A DNA stretch of 64,000 bases from Eopsaltria australis (lineage: Eukaryota > Chordata > Aves > Passeriformes > Petroicidae). The notes under the pieces are model-generated. The model worked only from the letters and a program-made list of their open reading frames with translations. It searched no databases and was not told the DNA's origin. The stretch is taken from positions 6,625,501 through 6,689,500 of the forward strand of contig JAVTVJ010011652.1 of the NCBI GenBank assembly GCA_034509425.1. Reading direction: 5' to 3'. This document shows, one piece after another, positions 50,471 through 64,000 of this stretch (positions are counted from its first letter, which is position 1; each line of letters starts with the position of its first letter). The position numbers and the translations under genes were made by a program.

Positions 50471-53400
50471 CTGTGGGGAGAAAGGAAACAAAAAAAGGGG
50501 TCACTTTCGGAGAAAATGAAAATGTCCAGGAGCTTGAAAAAATATGGGTTTGCTTGATATGTTTGAAAGGGAGAATCAGAGACCTGCTGCCATTAGTAAA
50601 TTTTCCCCTTTGAAATATGGGAGCAGAAAATCATAAAATGTATTTGCAATCAATTGCTGTTCTTGTACTTTCCCCACCAGCAACAGCATTTCCAGCTGCT
50701 GAGCAGGCAGACTCGAAATCAATGGCAAGAACTGCCCAAGGGAGGCTCTCCTTGGAGAGGGAAAGCAGAGGATAAATATCTCAAATACACCCTCAATATA
50801 GCAATCAATATCTATACAGGCTCCAAGTTTTCATGCTCTCTTTGTTGTCCACAGTGATTCTCACAGACTTATGGAATAAATATCCATCTACACGTTTTTT
50901 TTATTTAAAAGAAATTGCTATGTTCAGCTCTATATTGTTTATCACCATATGAAATTTAATTAATATTCCTGTCTATAACTAATCATTAGTGTCCTGGTGC
51001 TCACTGCAGAGCAGTACAGATACAAATTTTACAGTGCAGAATTTGAGATGCACTCAGATGCTGGGTTTTAGAAATACAATACAATCATTTATTTTTTCCA
51101 AGCCAAATAATTAAAATTCAAATCCACAGATATATAACTAAGAAAGATAATGCTCAGACATTCAAATCCACCAGTGGAAACAAAATTGTACCTTATCCTC
51201 TTTGTTAGTATCTCCTGCTGCTCCAAGAACTAATCAATTTATTTGATTCTTTTTCTGAGGAACACACTCCCCTGTCTTTAATGCCGAAATTACTTATATT
51301 TAACACATCCTTAGATGTGCTGTTGTCTTTTAAAGAACAATATACTGAGGAAAAAACCTGCATTAAAAATTATAAAGAAAGCTGAGATTAAGCAAAAATT
51401 TCTTCTTATGTCCAACTTTCTGAACTCAGAGAAGCTTATAGCATGAGGAGACCATTCACTTTGTGCAAACTGAGCATGTGGGAAACGTCTGGGACTGTGC
51501 AAGAAGCTGTGACCCAAAAGGACTGAAGGCTGTTGTGGCTTCGAGCCCAGGTCCAAATAGCAGGAGGTGACACCACCCCACACAACACAAAGCAACACAC
51601 CAGACTCCAGTGTGGGACATGCTGCAAGCACAGCTCAAGGTGGAACAAGAGGAAGAGGCAAAGTTGTCCCTGAAGCACACGCTAGGCCCTTGCTGTGGAC
51701 ACCTCTTCCAGCCACATATCCTTGGGATTTTCTTTATGACAACAAAGAGCAGGACACCAGGTTATCTGAGGATTTTCCCAATGGGATGTCCTCTCTCCCA
51801 GTACCCTAGAGTAGTAGCTCTGTACTGGTATGCCAAGGAAAAATGCCAGCTACTGAGAAACCAACATCTCCTGCAATATCTGAGGTCTGACTAACAGCCT
51901 TTCCTGTCCTCCTCTTCTGGGAGCCCTGACAAGAGCACACCCACACAAGGTTTGGCTTCAGTAGAGCTCTTTGCTTTGCTTAAACTGGATTATTCCAGGC
52001 TCCTCTTTAAATAAACTGCTATTACAAGGGAAGCAGAGTCTCAAAATAAAAATGGGCTTTGTTTCTCATATTTGATTTTCTGCATAGTGATATTTCAGCC
52101 TCTCTTCCCAGAAGTTAATTGAAGAAAAGGAGGAATAAATAAAATCAGAAATTACCCCAAGTAATCTAGAAGTGGGTCACATTAATGCTTTGAAATATAT
52201 GGGCTAGCATTTGCATTCCAAGTGCTCCTGCTGGATAGCATTGGACTTATTTTATCCTCCTTTAGCCGGAAACCTACACAGGAGAACAAATTAATACTGG
52301 CAGCTGATGACGATCCTTTTGTGTAGGTGAATGGATAGAGACCTTTCTGAATAGGAACAGAAGGTCCTCTCTATTTTATTCCCTGTAACTATGCATGTGC
52401 AGCCTGGCTGACAACTGTGATGTGTGGGTAGCTTGCAGCCAGGGTTTTGAAACAGCTTGTTTTCCACCAGGATGCTTGCATTTCCCTTTGGCTGCTGGAC
52501 AGAATATCTTTTTCCATCTGAAAAGAGGTTAAGAGAGATGGAGTTCTGCAGACAAGACACATGGCAGTGATAGCAAACCAGGGTTACAGATCCAACTGTT
52601 TTACTTAAATCCCTCAGTAGCTCAGATGCATGGCCACCTAAGGAATTACATGTCTCTAGCATATAGAAGTGACTGTGAGACTTAGCTCATTAATATTTGC
52701 AAATACCCATGGAAGAAAGGATTGCAGTTTACTGGCTTCTGAAGTGTGTTTGTGAAAATTTAGAGATGAGTCTCTAAGAGATGCTGGCCTGCATCACAAA
52801 ATATCCAGCCAAAGGAAAAAAAAATCCCATTGAATATAAATCAAAACAAAAGTGGGATTCGTCTTTTGGGGTAGTAGGTTGGTTGGAAGAAATGTGGAAT
52901 GCCATTTACCCAGAATAACTGATAATGGCCAAGGGCTGTGAAAGAACAATTCTGGTGAAATGTGGAACAAATGAGGTGACTTTCTTTCAGAAGAAGATGC
53001 CCAGGAATTAGTTGTTTTCTTCCTCTAAAACTTCAGTTCTAACTTTTTAAACACAGACCAAACTAGTCATGCTGAATACAGATGAAGCTCTTCATGCCAG
53101 AGTGGCCCATAGCACAGCCCTAGCCCTGCAGAACATTTACAAGTGATCTTTAATGCCTACAAAGGAGAGACTCCTTTGTTCAGGAGCATTTATATTACAG
53201 AGGCAAATCTGGGGGACACGTCAAAAAGGCTGAATGACTTCATGTGACGAGACTGTAAGACACAAAATGGGCCCCACAGCCCATTACCAAGGACCACCCA
53301 GCTTCAGTCTGAAGAATTTAGAAATCATTCATCTCTTCATTAAACACCCAAGGTTATAAAATTCCTTGTATAAGATAGTTGGCAATGTTTCTTTGGGAAA

Positions 53401-56400
53401 ACTCAATTGATGAGAGATATCCTTGGGTGAGAATAGATGGATTTGTGAAGACCACAGCTGTCCCCAAGCCACCAGAGCAAGCAGTAACCCAGTGGCTGGG
53501 ACACCACCAGCTAGCTGGCCTTGACCATGGCAGCTCAGTGGAGCTGGCTGCCCGGGTAGCTTTCCAGAGAGGTTTTGCTGAGCTCTGCATCAGTGCAGTT
53601 ACGATGTTATTTCTGGATTTTGAGACTTAAAGTTTTTGGTAGCAGTACAGAAAGAGCCAAAGTGGAAAGGATTTCGACTAAATACAGATTTTCTGCTCCT
53701 CAGTTGGAGAATCTGAGACACTGAATTTAAAGGATGCCTATCTTCACAAATGTCTTTGTATCTTTTTCTAGCTTCGTTTAAGAAAAAAAGTAAGGAGGAG
53801 TAATTAATTTATCTAAGCAGAAATGAAGGGCACTTGAGCAGTTCAGCCACCTTCTGTTTTCTTCTCCTCCTTAGTGGGGTTCATCTGCAAAATTTAGATT
53901 CTCAGCAGGTGATTCCTTACACAGAAAAATAATTTGAAGTATCTTCCTCAGACCAGAGGCTTCAAAGCTTTCCATTTTCCTGCTCAGAGGGCATGGAAGA
54001 CCTTCCCACTCTGTGCAGGCTCAATGCAACTGCAGTAACACTTTAAAACAGCTTTAACAAGGAGCTGGCGAGCAGACAGATGCAGCTGTAATCACTGCAC
54101 TCAGATCAGAAGTATTCACTACCACCTTTCTTTTGAACCACTGCCAAATGTTGTCTTCTCAAAATAATTTATTTCCTTAAACATGTTAATATGTAGAATA
54201 CATATTTATTGCAGAGATCACATACATGCACATTGAATACAGCTGCAAGCACATCCAAACACAAAAGCATTTCTAACCACCAGCATGCACAGATCATCTC
54301 AGCCCCACACAAGCCCGAAGGGGATGTGTTGCTGTCAGACTGTCAAATCATCATTTCCCTCCTCTTTTTCTCTTTCAGTACTGTCTGTTACTGCCTGAAG
54401 GCTTGACTTTCCAAGGTCATGAGCAGTCAGTATTCATACACCTGTAAAGCATCTAAGACAGCAGAGCAAACTCAGCATGGACACACACACACACTGGAAA
54501 CTCAGTCTGTGTTTAACTGCAGCTCAAGGGACACAGATCTCCTCTTGATCAGTTTCCTGAGATTGATGCAATCCTATGACCCCCATGAACTGTAATTCTT
54601 CAGAGTATGAAGTCTGCAACCAGTCTCCAGAATAAGCTATGGAACACCCAATGGAAATAAATCAACTTTGAGACTTACTACTACAAAAAATAACTTACAA
54701 TTTGAGGAATCAGACCATTCTGTGAGAACCTTAAGAACATATCCCATTTCTAATGATCCTCCCTCCCAGGAGAGAGAAATACTGAGAAGTCAAGGAAGTG
54801 CCTAGTGATTCCTTGCATCTGGAGAACATTTCTGTCCTCAGCTACTAAGCCAAGAGTAAAAAATTGGCAAGGCCAGAACTTTGCTGGTATGATGCCTCCC
54901 TTTCCATGTGAAGACTCATGGTTTTCCTTCCTTCTGTTCTTTGCTTTATTTTTTCACAAGTGCAATTTTCTTCTCTTAATCCCTCACTCCACTGGGTAAT
55001 GGTATTTTCAGTGAGTATTCCTGCTCATGGTATAATTTCCATGACCAAAGAACCTCAGGGATATTAAGCTACCAAAAGACACACTGAAACCAGAGGCCCC
55101 TGCAAGAATATTCTGTGTAAACCTGCACCTGCAAAAGGATGTACACTGTATTATTCCCACCACACTCGAGTGCCTCCATTCCCTCTCAGAAGTGCAGACA
55201 AAGGCTCTTTTTCCCACCATCAGCTCTACCTGTCACAAGGAGTTACCCAGGGAGGACAGCTGCCCTTCCAACACCTGTAATCTCGCAGTATCTCCTCCAT
55301 GGTCTACAGCAGAATTATTCACCAAACAGCCCATTTGGCAGGATTTTGATCTTGCAGGGAGAGGTGTTTGAAATACGAGGCAGATGCACCACGCTATAAA
55401 ACAGCATCACACTCAAGGACAACTGGGGAAAGCAACCCCTCATAAGACAAGGAATAAAACTTTGCTTCTGGACACCTTCTGTCGCTCACAGGCTCGTGCC
55501 CCCCATCGTGGGAGTGCATTATTAATCTCAGCTCAGCTGCCTTGTGTTGTGCTGTGGCAGCCACTGCTCCCTACCTGGCTTAGTCCTGGTGAGCTGATGT
55601 GCCCTGCTGGGGAACAGCCACGCTTCAGTGCAGGAGGAGTCAGAATAATTTCTGTGTACTGTTTATAGCTCAACTTATTATGTACTTCAAGGTGACTGAG
55701 GGTTGAAAATATGGTAAAATGGGAACGATTTATATTCTCATTTATCCCTCCTACAGTAAGGATGGAGATCACTGCAATTGGTGGCAAGGAGTAAAACCTG
55801 TTCTCACACTCCTCTGGTTGCCAGCTTGCCTGATGTGTCTGGCACCCAGCCCACAGCATCACCACCAGTGGAAAGAAGAAAAGCATCTGTGACAGGGTTT
55901 GGGAAGAGAAGGACCATTCTGTAGCCCTGTGTTCAAAATCCACCCAAATTAATGGGTGACTGGAAGCAGATTTTCATGCAGCCTGCTGTACTCATGATGT
56001 AAGACATCCCCACCACCGTGGGATGCTTTGCTCTAGGCTCCCTCAGCCTCTGCCATGTGTATCCTAACTGCTTTGTTGTAGCAGGAGGAGCTATGCAAGC
56101 AGGAGAGTGAAAATCATCCTTACTTAAAATAAACACAGGAGAAAAACTGAGAAGTGAAGAATGCTGAGGTCCCACTCACAGTCATTAAGAGGTAAAGCTC
56201 CACTCACAGAGAATGTCCAAAGTGCTTTTCCCTGCTGGCCATGTGAGAGGAGATACTTGTAAAACTATTTGTTTTTCTGCAAACTCTTACTCTCCATGTG
56301 AGGTCTGGAGAGGAGACTGGGATCTGCCACGCTCAGCATAATGCTGCAGAGAGCCACGCTCCCAGACAGATCCTGCTGCTCTGATGCTGCACACAGGTTC

Positions 56401-59400
56401 TCCCCTTACTGCTTGTACTGCTAAATTGTGAATTTATATAACCCAAGACCACTCCATTGTGTTTATTTCTCATAAACCATCAGGCGCCAGAATGCAGCTT
56501 CTCGGACCATACAATGACACTGCTTTCAGAGCATTATTGTAGCATGTGGGAGGCAAATGTTTAAAATCCCTCAAAGGAATGATTCAGACTAAAAACCTCC
56601 TTTGCCATATACTTAGGAATTCACTTCTACAAAGTACATTTCTCTTTATGAACAACTGAGAAATCAAACTGCCTGAGTTATTGCCTCTGATCAACCATTC
56701 CTTCTTGAAAACACCCACATCAAATCAAGGACATCAAAAACCTACTTTTACAGTATCTTGCTATGTGCATTTCACTACTTCATTGACAGTATAAATATCC
56801 CATATCAAATGGAGGAGCTGCCTTTTGCTCTCACTGCTCTGGCTCCTCTCTTTGCAAAACTGCAGCCAACAGACAATACCACTTGTAGCAGCTATTTATG
56901 GAAGATGCCAGGCTGCTCTTTAAGAGAGTAAAATCTGCTCAGGGGCAAACTGCAGCTGAGATCAGAACCCAGCTGCCAGGCTCTGCAGCAGAAGATACTC
57001 CTCACCATGTAAACAGAAAGGATAATATAGAAGGTGAGTGGCAGGCAGGAAGAATTCATGTTCTTATTTTGTAGAATGGAAACTGTGGGATGGATTGAGC
57101 AGTCCAAGCGGATAGATGGCTCCTCTGGCAGATGTCTTAACTGAAGCCCCTTAGGGTTTAGCTCAGTCCACAACAAAACCACTCCATTTTCCATGGTACA
57201 CCCTCTAATTTTTTAATTCTTCATCAATGCATTATTCTCTACCTCCTGTTCCTCTGCTTCTGTGTGCAGTTGCTCTTCTCACCTCAAAACTCAACCTACT
57301 TGGGACTCCTCACCCACTACAGATCCCAGTGGCCAGCATGGAAACCACTATTCCAGAATTTCTCCTTACCCAGCACACCAGTTTGGTATCACTGCATGGT
57401 CAGTGGAGAGCAAACACACATTTCATGTGCATCACCATGGTTAAAGCAGGAGTTAATTGCTACCTGCAAATATTGGCCTCCTGCCCACTGCAACCTGGAA
57501 GGCAAATTACCTCCTATTTCATATCAGCCATTTTCATTGCAGGAGTGGCAGATATTTAAATCACCTGAGTCCATTTGTTTGCCTGTGACCAACACAGTCC
57601 TGATCAGCTTTCTGACAAGATACTCAGATGTTTTTTTTCAATATTGATGGAAGCATTTAAGAGAATTTCTACAATAACCAAGGGGCAGAAGTCAAAGCTC
57701 AAGCCAAGGATTACAATGAGTCCAAAGCCGAAGTCCTTCTGTGGGAGAAATAATTCATATTTACACTAAAAATCATCAGCAGATTTTAAAGCTGATTTAC
57801 AAAAGAAAGCAGATCATTGACCCTGTGGAACCAATTGCAAGGCTACAAACATCTGCCACTTTAACAGAAATGAGTGCAAACCAACAGTGCTTATGTTCAT
57901 CTCCCTGGACTCATCTTTGCTTTGTGTTTGCATTTACTTGGATAAAAATCAGCATTTCTTTACAGGCATTTTGGGAGAGATTGAGCACTAAAACTATTTG
58001 GTTTGCATGACTCAGTTTTGGAGAGGTGATAAAACATGGGATGGAAGAGAATAAACTTAGTCTTTTAGTTGTTACCAACTGCTAGGTGTTTGATAAATTC
58101 ATTGTGTAGATCTGGTGGCTCCTGTGGCCATTTAGCACCAAATCCTGCTTTGAGGGAATGGTGTTTTTATACCACAGGCAGCTGGTGTCCTGCTCAACGA
58201 ATCTCAGGAAAACCCTTGGGATCTGTTCAGAGTACTTTCCTAAGAACACAAATATGCACCCTTGGTTTGCTGTGACTCACAGATTTCTTGTCATGGGTTG
58301 TCAATGTTGTACCAATAGCACAGACAAAATATCACAGCAAAACAAATCAGAAAAAAAACAAACAAACTATCTGGATTCTAAAAGGATGTGAGCTCATGTG
58401 CTGCCAAGTTTCCAAGTTGGAATATTCAGAAAGGGAAAATAAAAATCCCTGAGCTTTAGATAATTGTGGCTGCTTTTTAAGCCAGAGTGAGCAACTGCAG
58501 TTCCCAGGCCAGCTCAGTAATTGAATTGATCATCTGCATATCCTTCAATAAAATCTGAGGAATGAAAGCATACAGTCTAATACATGGACCGATAAATTGT
58601 AGTTTGGGGGCATGTATTATCTAATAAAGTGCTCTGAACCAGTCTGGTTTATAACAAATATTCATACAATTCTGCCCAACATCTGTAAGCATGTCAAATT
58701 GATTTGCACATGTGAAACAGCACAAAGAACATAACTAGCCTCATAAAACTGAAATAAATTACTGTTCTCCTTAGAAAATATGAATGTTCTGAAAGAGTCT
58801 GACAGTGGGTTATGAAGAACAAACTTCCATATGTGTGTTACAGTTATGCATTTGTTTTCTTTTCCACAAAAGCTGGTGCTCAGAGAGAGTCTGCAGGGTA
58901 TTGGCAAGATCTGTGTTACAAACAACACATTTGAGTTTCATTCAGGCTTTTAATTCGGGGTAAATTCATCCTCCCCAGCCAGCAGTTTTGAAGACTGACA
59001 AACATCCTTCAGGTTGAAGATGTGCCTATCCAATTACAAAGCCAGCCCTGGATGTTGGCCCCTCCTGGTGTGACTCCCTCTATTGTGTTCATGGCTTTCC
59101 TGACTCCCTTTAAAGTCAGAGAAATATGGTTTGAGCAGAAACCATGTGCCCTGGGTTTTGTGGAGACAACCTAGATCCTATTATTCGCTCCTTAATCCAT
59201 CTCCCACTCACACATGAAGTTTCTGCACTTTATTCCCACCCCAATCAATGATTTTCACCTCCATGCCCCAGACCTCCTAGACTCCATGATCAATTATCAT
59301 TAACCCCCTTGGAAATCACAACAAAACAATCATCACTTTTAGGACCACACCAATATTATTTTAATCTCAGTCCTGCCTATCTCTGTAGAGTGACACACCT

Positions 59401-59725
59401 TTTCCTTCCTTTTCCTTTGATTCTTTCTACACCTGGAAAGCCTTTTTCACTTGTTTTAATTACATGTAATAGACTTAATTCTCCCAGAAGACTATTAATT
59501 GTCACATTATCTGATGTTTTCTGATCTTTAAAATGTAAATTTCTTTTTATAAAAGCTCTGGATTTTTCGTTTTTTACCTTCTTCATGGGGAATTAGGGCA
59601 ATAATTGCAAGTCCTTATTGTCTAATAAATTTATAGAGCTGTCTTCCCATATCCAATGACTCTAATGCTTACTCCTGGCACTATCATCCCTTTCACCCTC
59701 CTTTCCTCCTGGGAATTTTCACCCT

Positions 59726-59748
59726 CTTACCTCACCTGTTGAGGTAAG
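59726..59748. repeat. Short inverted repeat, 9-bp stem with 5-nt loop
   Basis: CTTACCTCA and TGAGGTAAG are exact complements separated by CCTGT, inside the NEURL1 intron. It is small enough to be chance. Confidence 0.8.
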
Positions 59749-62230
59749 ATCACAATTGCATGTAGTGTTAACCCCACAGCTTTACCTCCATGTGCTCTGC
59801 TCCAGGTTGCTATGGGCCCTCCCACAGCCCTATTTCCAAGCCTTATGTTCCTGTGCAAACGTTTCCATAGCATCTCAGTGCTCACAGCCGATTTCCCAGC
59901 TGCATCAGACACATTCCCTCACCCCCTGAATCACCTGACAGCAATTTTCTTCAAAACAAGCACTTTCTGCCTCCTTCCCATTTATCATCCTCCCTTCCTG
60001 CATTTATCCTTTTTCCCTCACTTTCATTTACCCCGTGCCTTCAGGCAGCCATGGAGATGATGGCTCCTGCAGCTTCTTCCCACATTTCCCAGTGTCAGGC
60101 TCCTGCCATCACTGATGGCTTTGCAAACAGCTGCTGAGGGAGAACTCAGCCCAGCAACAACCAACTTGTACCTGTCAGGGTCTCTCCAAGGGCCAGCATT
60201 GCTTATTGAACTGATTTAATGCCATTGGTGGAAGACTCAATTCCTTAGGAATCCCAGGAGCCTGGGCTCGCTGCAGTCCTGTTTGGTTCAGAAAAGCAAT
60301 GCTAGGTGATAAACTGCCTGGACACAAGGGTTTTGCTGCTAACTCACCTACCAGAGGTAAAAGCACATTTTCTAGTGAAGATGCAGCCTGTGAAATGCAG
60401 TAGTAATACATAATATTTCATGTCCTGCCTGAAGAAAAAATAAAATTAATTGTGAGGATACAGTATTTCATGCTAACCTGAAGCAGAGTATTCAGTTTAT
60501 CTTACTTCCTTTCATAAAAGCAAATGAATATTGGACCAAGAGCTTCTCCAGTTGGTTTCTGAGGCTTGTTTGGAAATCACTGTTGCCAGTGATTTTTCAA
60601 GATTAAAATGTTATTTCAAGACTCAACACTGAAATATAGAATTTTGAAAATAGTGAAAGAAAACAGCTAGAGTTTGCCAAAAGTATTTCAATTTTTCAAC
60701 CATGACTAACTAAGTTTACAGATATCTCTGCTCCTCCAAGCTGGTTCCTCATCTAAAGATCCAACAAACATATATCTGAAAGAATGCACATAGTGCTATT
60801 TGTCCAGAATATTTTATTTGTTTTAATTCCTTTTAATATCTCTTTCTTGGAGAATTTCCACCCACAATCCAGCATGAAGGAGCTCTCAAAAAATTTCTGA
60901 CTCATTTTCCACATGTACAGAATTACAGTACAGCCCTTACACCCCATCCACCCCACTCCTATTGCAGGGCTGGTGGAGTCTGCAGGATGCACTCTCACAG
61001 CTGTGCATGGAAGCAGTAAATCAAGGCCTTGTTTGATGAGCTTGTTTTAAAACAGCACAATTACTGCTGTCTGCACCAATTCAGGGAAGTTCTGCACGTG
61101 TTTAGGCATGCTCCATATCCACAACAGCACTTCAATGTACACTGCCTCTAAACAAGTATTTCTATCCCACTGAAGGCAATAGGATGCACACATAAGAATA
61201 TCAGCAGTCCCAAACCAGGAGCACAGGGTAAGGTTTAAAAACTACATTCTACACAACAAAAAAAACTCTTTGCTAAATTTCACTTTCCATCTGTCCCCTT
61301 GCATTGTGCCAGTGGAGAGAACAGCAAAGGAGATTTCCTGAAACTGAGCCTAGATCCCCCACTCTAGCTGTCCTTGCTGGACAAAATTATGGGGGAACCA
61401 GAGAAAAAGTCCATGCTCACTTCCACCAAGGTACAAAACTGAAAAGGTCATCTCTTCTACAAATTCTTCATACATTTTGTCATGGCAAATGCCCATTAGG
61501 TTTGTGATTCCTTTAAAAATTGTTTTGATACCCTGATCTAAAGGAAGAGTTGAATCTTGCTACCAGAACTTCAGCCAACTCCTTAACAAGCAAAAGACAA
61601 ATTTCACTCTCACCTACCCCAGAGAAAAGCTTCAACACCTTACTTATCAGAAAAGATAGTTTGAATGCACAGATCATAGGATCCACTTCATCCACAGATC
61701 ATTCACTTTCCCAGTTTCAATCTGGTAACCAATCCGTTAACCAATATAGGGATGACTTTCCCAAACTCAAGAATTTCTTGTCCCATTAACAGACTCATTT
61801 CTCTTCAGCTTCTGTCTCCTTCAGCATCAAAGTTTAAAGCAATATTTGGTGGGAATGTTATTGTGAACCTTTCTACACCTACTCTGAACTGTTGTAGGGA
61901 CTATAAAACCCTTGCTACATAATAATAAAATTGCAGTTTGATGTGCTTACATCAACTGAAATGTCATCACCAACACCAGTTATGCCTTGCTCAAAGGAAT
62001 CTGGGACTGACCCCAGGTCTGTCTGGATATTAGATGGATATTAGAGCAAAAAGACCTCTCCCCACCGTGCTCAGTTCAGTCCCACTGTTGCTGGAACTGT
62101 AACAACTAAAATTTTATAAATGTCTTTGTTTCCAAGCACAGATGTAGTTCAGTGATCAGAGCAAGAGCCTGGATAATTCACATCAACACCCATTCCCACC
62201 CACCACAGTATGATCCTGGGAAGGCACATA

Positions 62231-62682
62231 GCTAAACCTGTAAGAGCATTTCTGAAGGGAGAAAAAGCAGAGGATGTGGTCAAATTCTCCAGGTATCTAA
62301 AACAGAGAAGAAAGGGCTACTACTGGCTGCATTTCTGTTCTGTAACTTCTTTTTTTTCATACCAAAGTATGCAAAAGGGAAAAAAAGGAAGAAATCCCAA
62401 GGAGGCACAGAGATGACTGATGCTTAGGAAGAATTTGATGGCTGCAGAAAGGCTAAACACTGAAGAGCTGGATTTCTGAAGGGACACAAAAGCAGAGGAT
62501 GTGGTCAAATTCTCCTGGTATCTAAAACAGAGAAGAAAGGGCTACTACTGGCTGCATTTCTGTTCTGTAATTTCTTTTTTTTCATACCAAAGTATCCAAA
62601 AGGGAAAAAAGGGAAGAAATCCCAAGGAGGCACAGAGATGACTGATGCTTAGGAAGAATTTGATGGCCACATGCAGAAAGGG
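62231..62682. repeat. Two-copy direct tandem duplication, unit about 221-231 bp
   Basis: Copy 1 (62231-62451) and copy 2 (62452-62682) both begin GCTAAAC and both contain AAAGCAGAGGATGTGGTCAA, the run CTACTACTGGCTGCATTTC, a TTTCTTTTTTTTCAT tract and AAATCCCAAGGAGGCACAG in the same order. From the shared TTTCTGAAGGGA onward the copies differ at only a few positions, for example TCCAGG/TCCTGG and GTATGC/GTATCC. The first ~20 bases are more diverged. It lies in the NEURL1 intron and the unit matches no repeat family I know. Confidence 0.95.
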
Positions 62683-64000
62683 CCCCACAAAGCTGTGCAC
62701 ACTCAGCTCTAGCCCAGGAGAAGCCATGTCCCAGCCCCTGTGCTCTGTGTCTGACACAGAGCACCCAGACAGTGGTTGCCATAGTCACCCCTTTATGTTC
62801 CAGGGTCAAGTTTCCCTCTGCACAGAGATTATTTATAAGGTGGCTTAGGTGTGCCTTGTGCCTGACAGTTAAAAATGGGAAGTCCCATCCCAGGGGAGCT
62901 TATGGCTCTTATTAGACATAACACAGTGAGAGGGTACAATAAACACAGGCAAGAGGGTCAGGGCAAGATGGTGAGATGGGGGGACAGAGTGACAGCACTG
63001 AGAACAGAAATAGTGTCTGTCTGCTGGCCTGCTGACAGCCAGCACAGTGCCTCTGGGATGCTGCATCCTGCTGGGGAGAGGTGAGGGTCACCCTGTGCTG
63101 CAGGCTCTGCCCTCTGGCTCTGCCACATTGGCTCTGTCTCGTCGGCTGCCTCACAGTTGGAAGAGCTGCCACAGCAGAAAAACTGCTCTGTCTGCATGGA
63201 AGTGAACAGGGATTGCCACCATGGCCCAAATCTGCAGCAATGGTGATAAATGACAACTTTGCTACCCGCTGCATTTCAGTGACTTGTCCTGCCAGAAGCG
63301 TTTCGCTCAGCTCTGTCGAAGCTGCTGCAGTCACCTGTGCTCTCACAGGCTCAGGCAATGCCAATTCCTTCCTGAGTGAGTTTTGCAGTACCTTGAAAAT
63401 TGATATTTGTAAGCAATATGAAGCAAACATAATTTAGTAAGGAAACAAATCACAGGATAGCTGCTAGGTTCACTTTTACACCTACAACAAACAAAACATC
63501 CGTGGGGTTACCAGAATTTTTAGCCACAGAAGCTGCTCACACAGAGGCTTCGCTGGGGCACAGAGAGCTGCAGCACCTATGGGTGCAAGCTAAAGGAACA
63601 GTGTGGCTCTTGTGCCTGCCTCACCCTGCCCACTGCCACACTGACCCTGCCAGGAGCTCCCTAAAGGCTGTGATTAGAAAACATCATCCTCCATCTCTGT
63701 CCCCAGAAGGAGAGTCACCTCTACATTCATGTCGTGCTGTCAATAGCTGCCCATGCCCCAGAGCACAGTTTTGGGAGGTGGGTCCCAGCTCTGGGTGTCA
63801 GGGGGGCCCTTTCCAAAGGCACCACTGCTATGTCAGGGTTCATGGTCCATTTGAAACTAGCCATTCCAAAGTAACCTCCAGAGTCTACCTTCTCCACCTC
63901 TCAGCCCTCCAGGAAACCCTCCTCTCCCCAGAAATTTGACATTTTTTAATCTTGGCTTGTTTTCCAGGTCAGCAGCCTTGTTCCCCAGCACTCCCAGCCA

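Larger units (their letters stand above)
50471..64000 (-). other. NEURL1: NEURL1 intron (3' part, continues off the window)
   Basis: No NHR1 coding sequence occurs here, so the intron exceeds 13.5 kb. Contents: a short (AC)7 at 54481-54494, a 9-bp-stem hairpin at 59726-59748 and a two-copy tandem duplication at 62231-62682. Open frames are short and unrecognised. No RNA gene or clear transposon was found. Confidence 0.8.

Noticed and set aside
50080..50613. 177-codon and 114-codon + strand frames opposite the NHR2 exon
   Set aside because: They are mirror frames of the GC-rich NHR2 coding exon on the - strand and lack family resemblance.
1..64000. tRNA, rRNA, CRISPR array, retroviral LTR or bacterial operon
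   Set aside because: No cloverleaf-forming tRNA, no regularly spaced repeats and no LTR or retroviral coding signature were seen on either strand.

Overview
The window is vertebrate genomic DNA, most likely from a bird. It holds spliced genes with GT-AG introns, long AT-rich introns, few transposons, and one clear CR1-type LINE 3' end carrying the usual avian-style ATTCTGTGA tail. There are no bacterial, viral or CRISPR features.

Two protein genes face each other tail to tail. The left gene (+ strand) is the 3' two thirds of SH3PXD2A, which encodes TKS5, the podosome/invadopodium scaffold. Five exons (7913-8030, 13519-13853, 14707-14756, 16860-16979, 17112-19007) encode SH3 domains 2 to 5 and the stop codon. 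The PX domain and SH3 domain 1 lie to the left of the window. All junction phases fit and the reading frame is intact. The 3' UTR is about 7 kb, with poly(A) signals at 25563 and 26021.

The right gene (- strand) is the 3' part of NEURL1, a Neuralized-type E3 ubiquitin ligase. Three exons are present: NHR2 (49790-50470), a Ser/Pro linker (36638-36784) and the RING exon ending at the stop codon (35601-35842). The 3' UTR is about 2.6 kb and ends at an AATAAA near 32975. The NHR1 exon and the first exon lie beyond position 64000. TKS5 and NEURL1 act in different pathways (matrix-degrading adhesions; Notch-ligand endocytosis and synaptic translation control), so their adjacency reflects conserved synteny rather than an operon-like unit. 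In mammals the same pairs occur as SH3PXD2A-NEURL1 and SH3PXD2B-NEURL1B.

Between the two 3' ends (about 26046-32954) I see no confident gene. There is a short, very CpG-rich island at 31261-31500 with an ATG-led ORF and a good splice donor, plus an unexplained strong poly(A) signal at 30765. Other points worth checking are a CpG-enriched segment just upstream of the first TKS5 exon with an ATG that reads in frame through the acceptor, a recent-looking two-copy tandem duplication at 62231-62682, a perfect 13-bp-stem hairpin at 760-790, and several intronic blocks that look like conserved non-coding elements. I found no clear new biological system; the best leads are the two candidate promoters.
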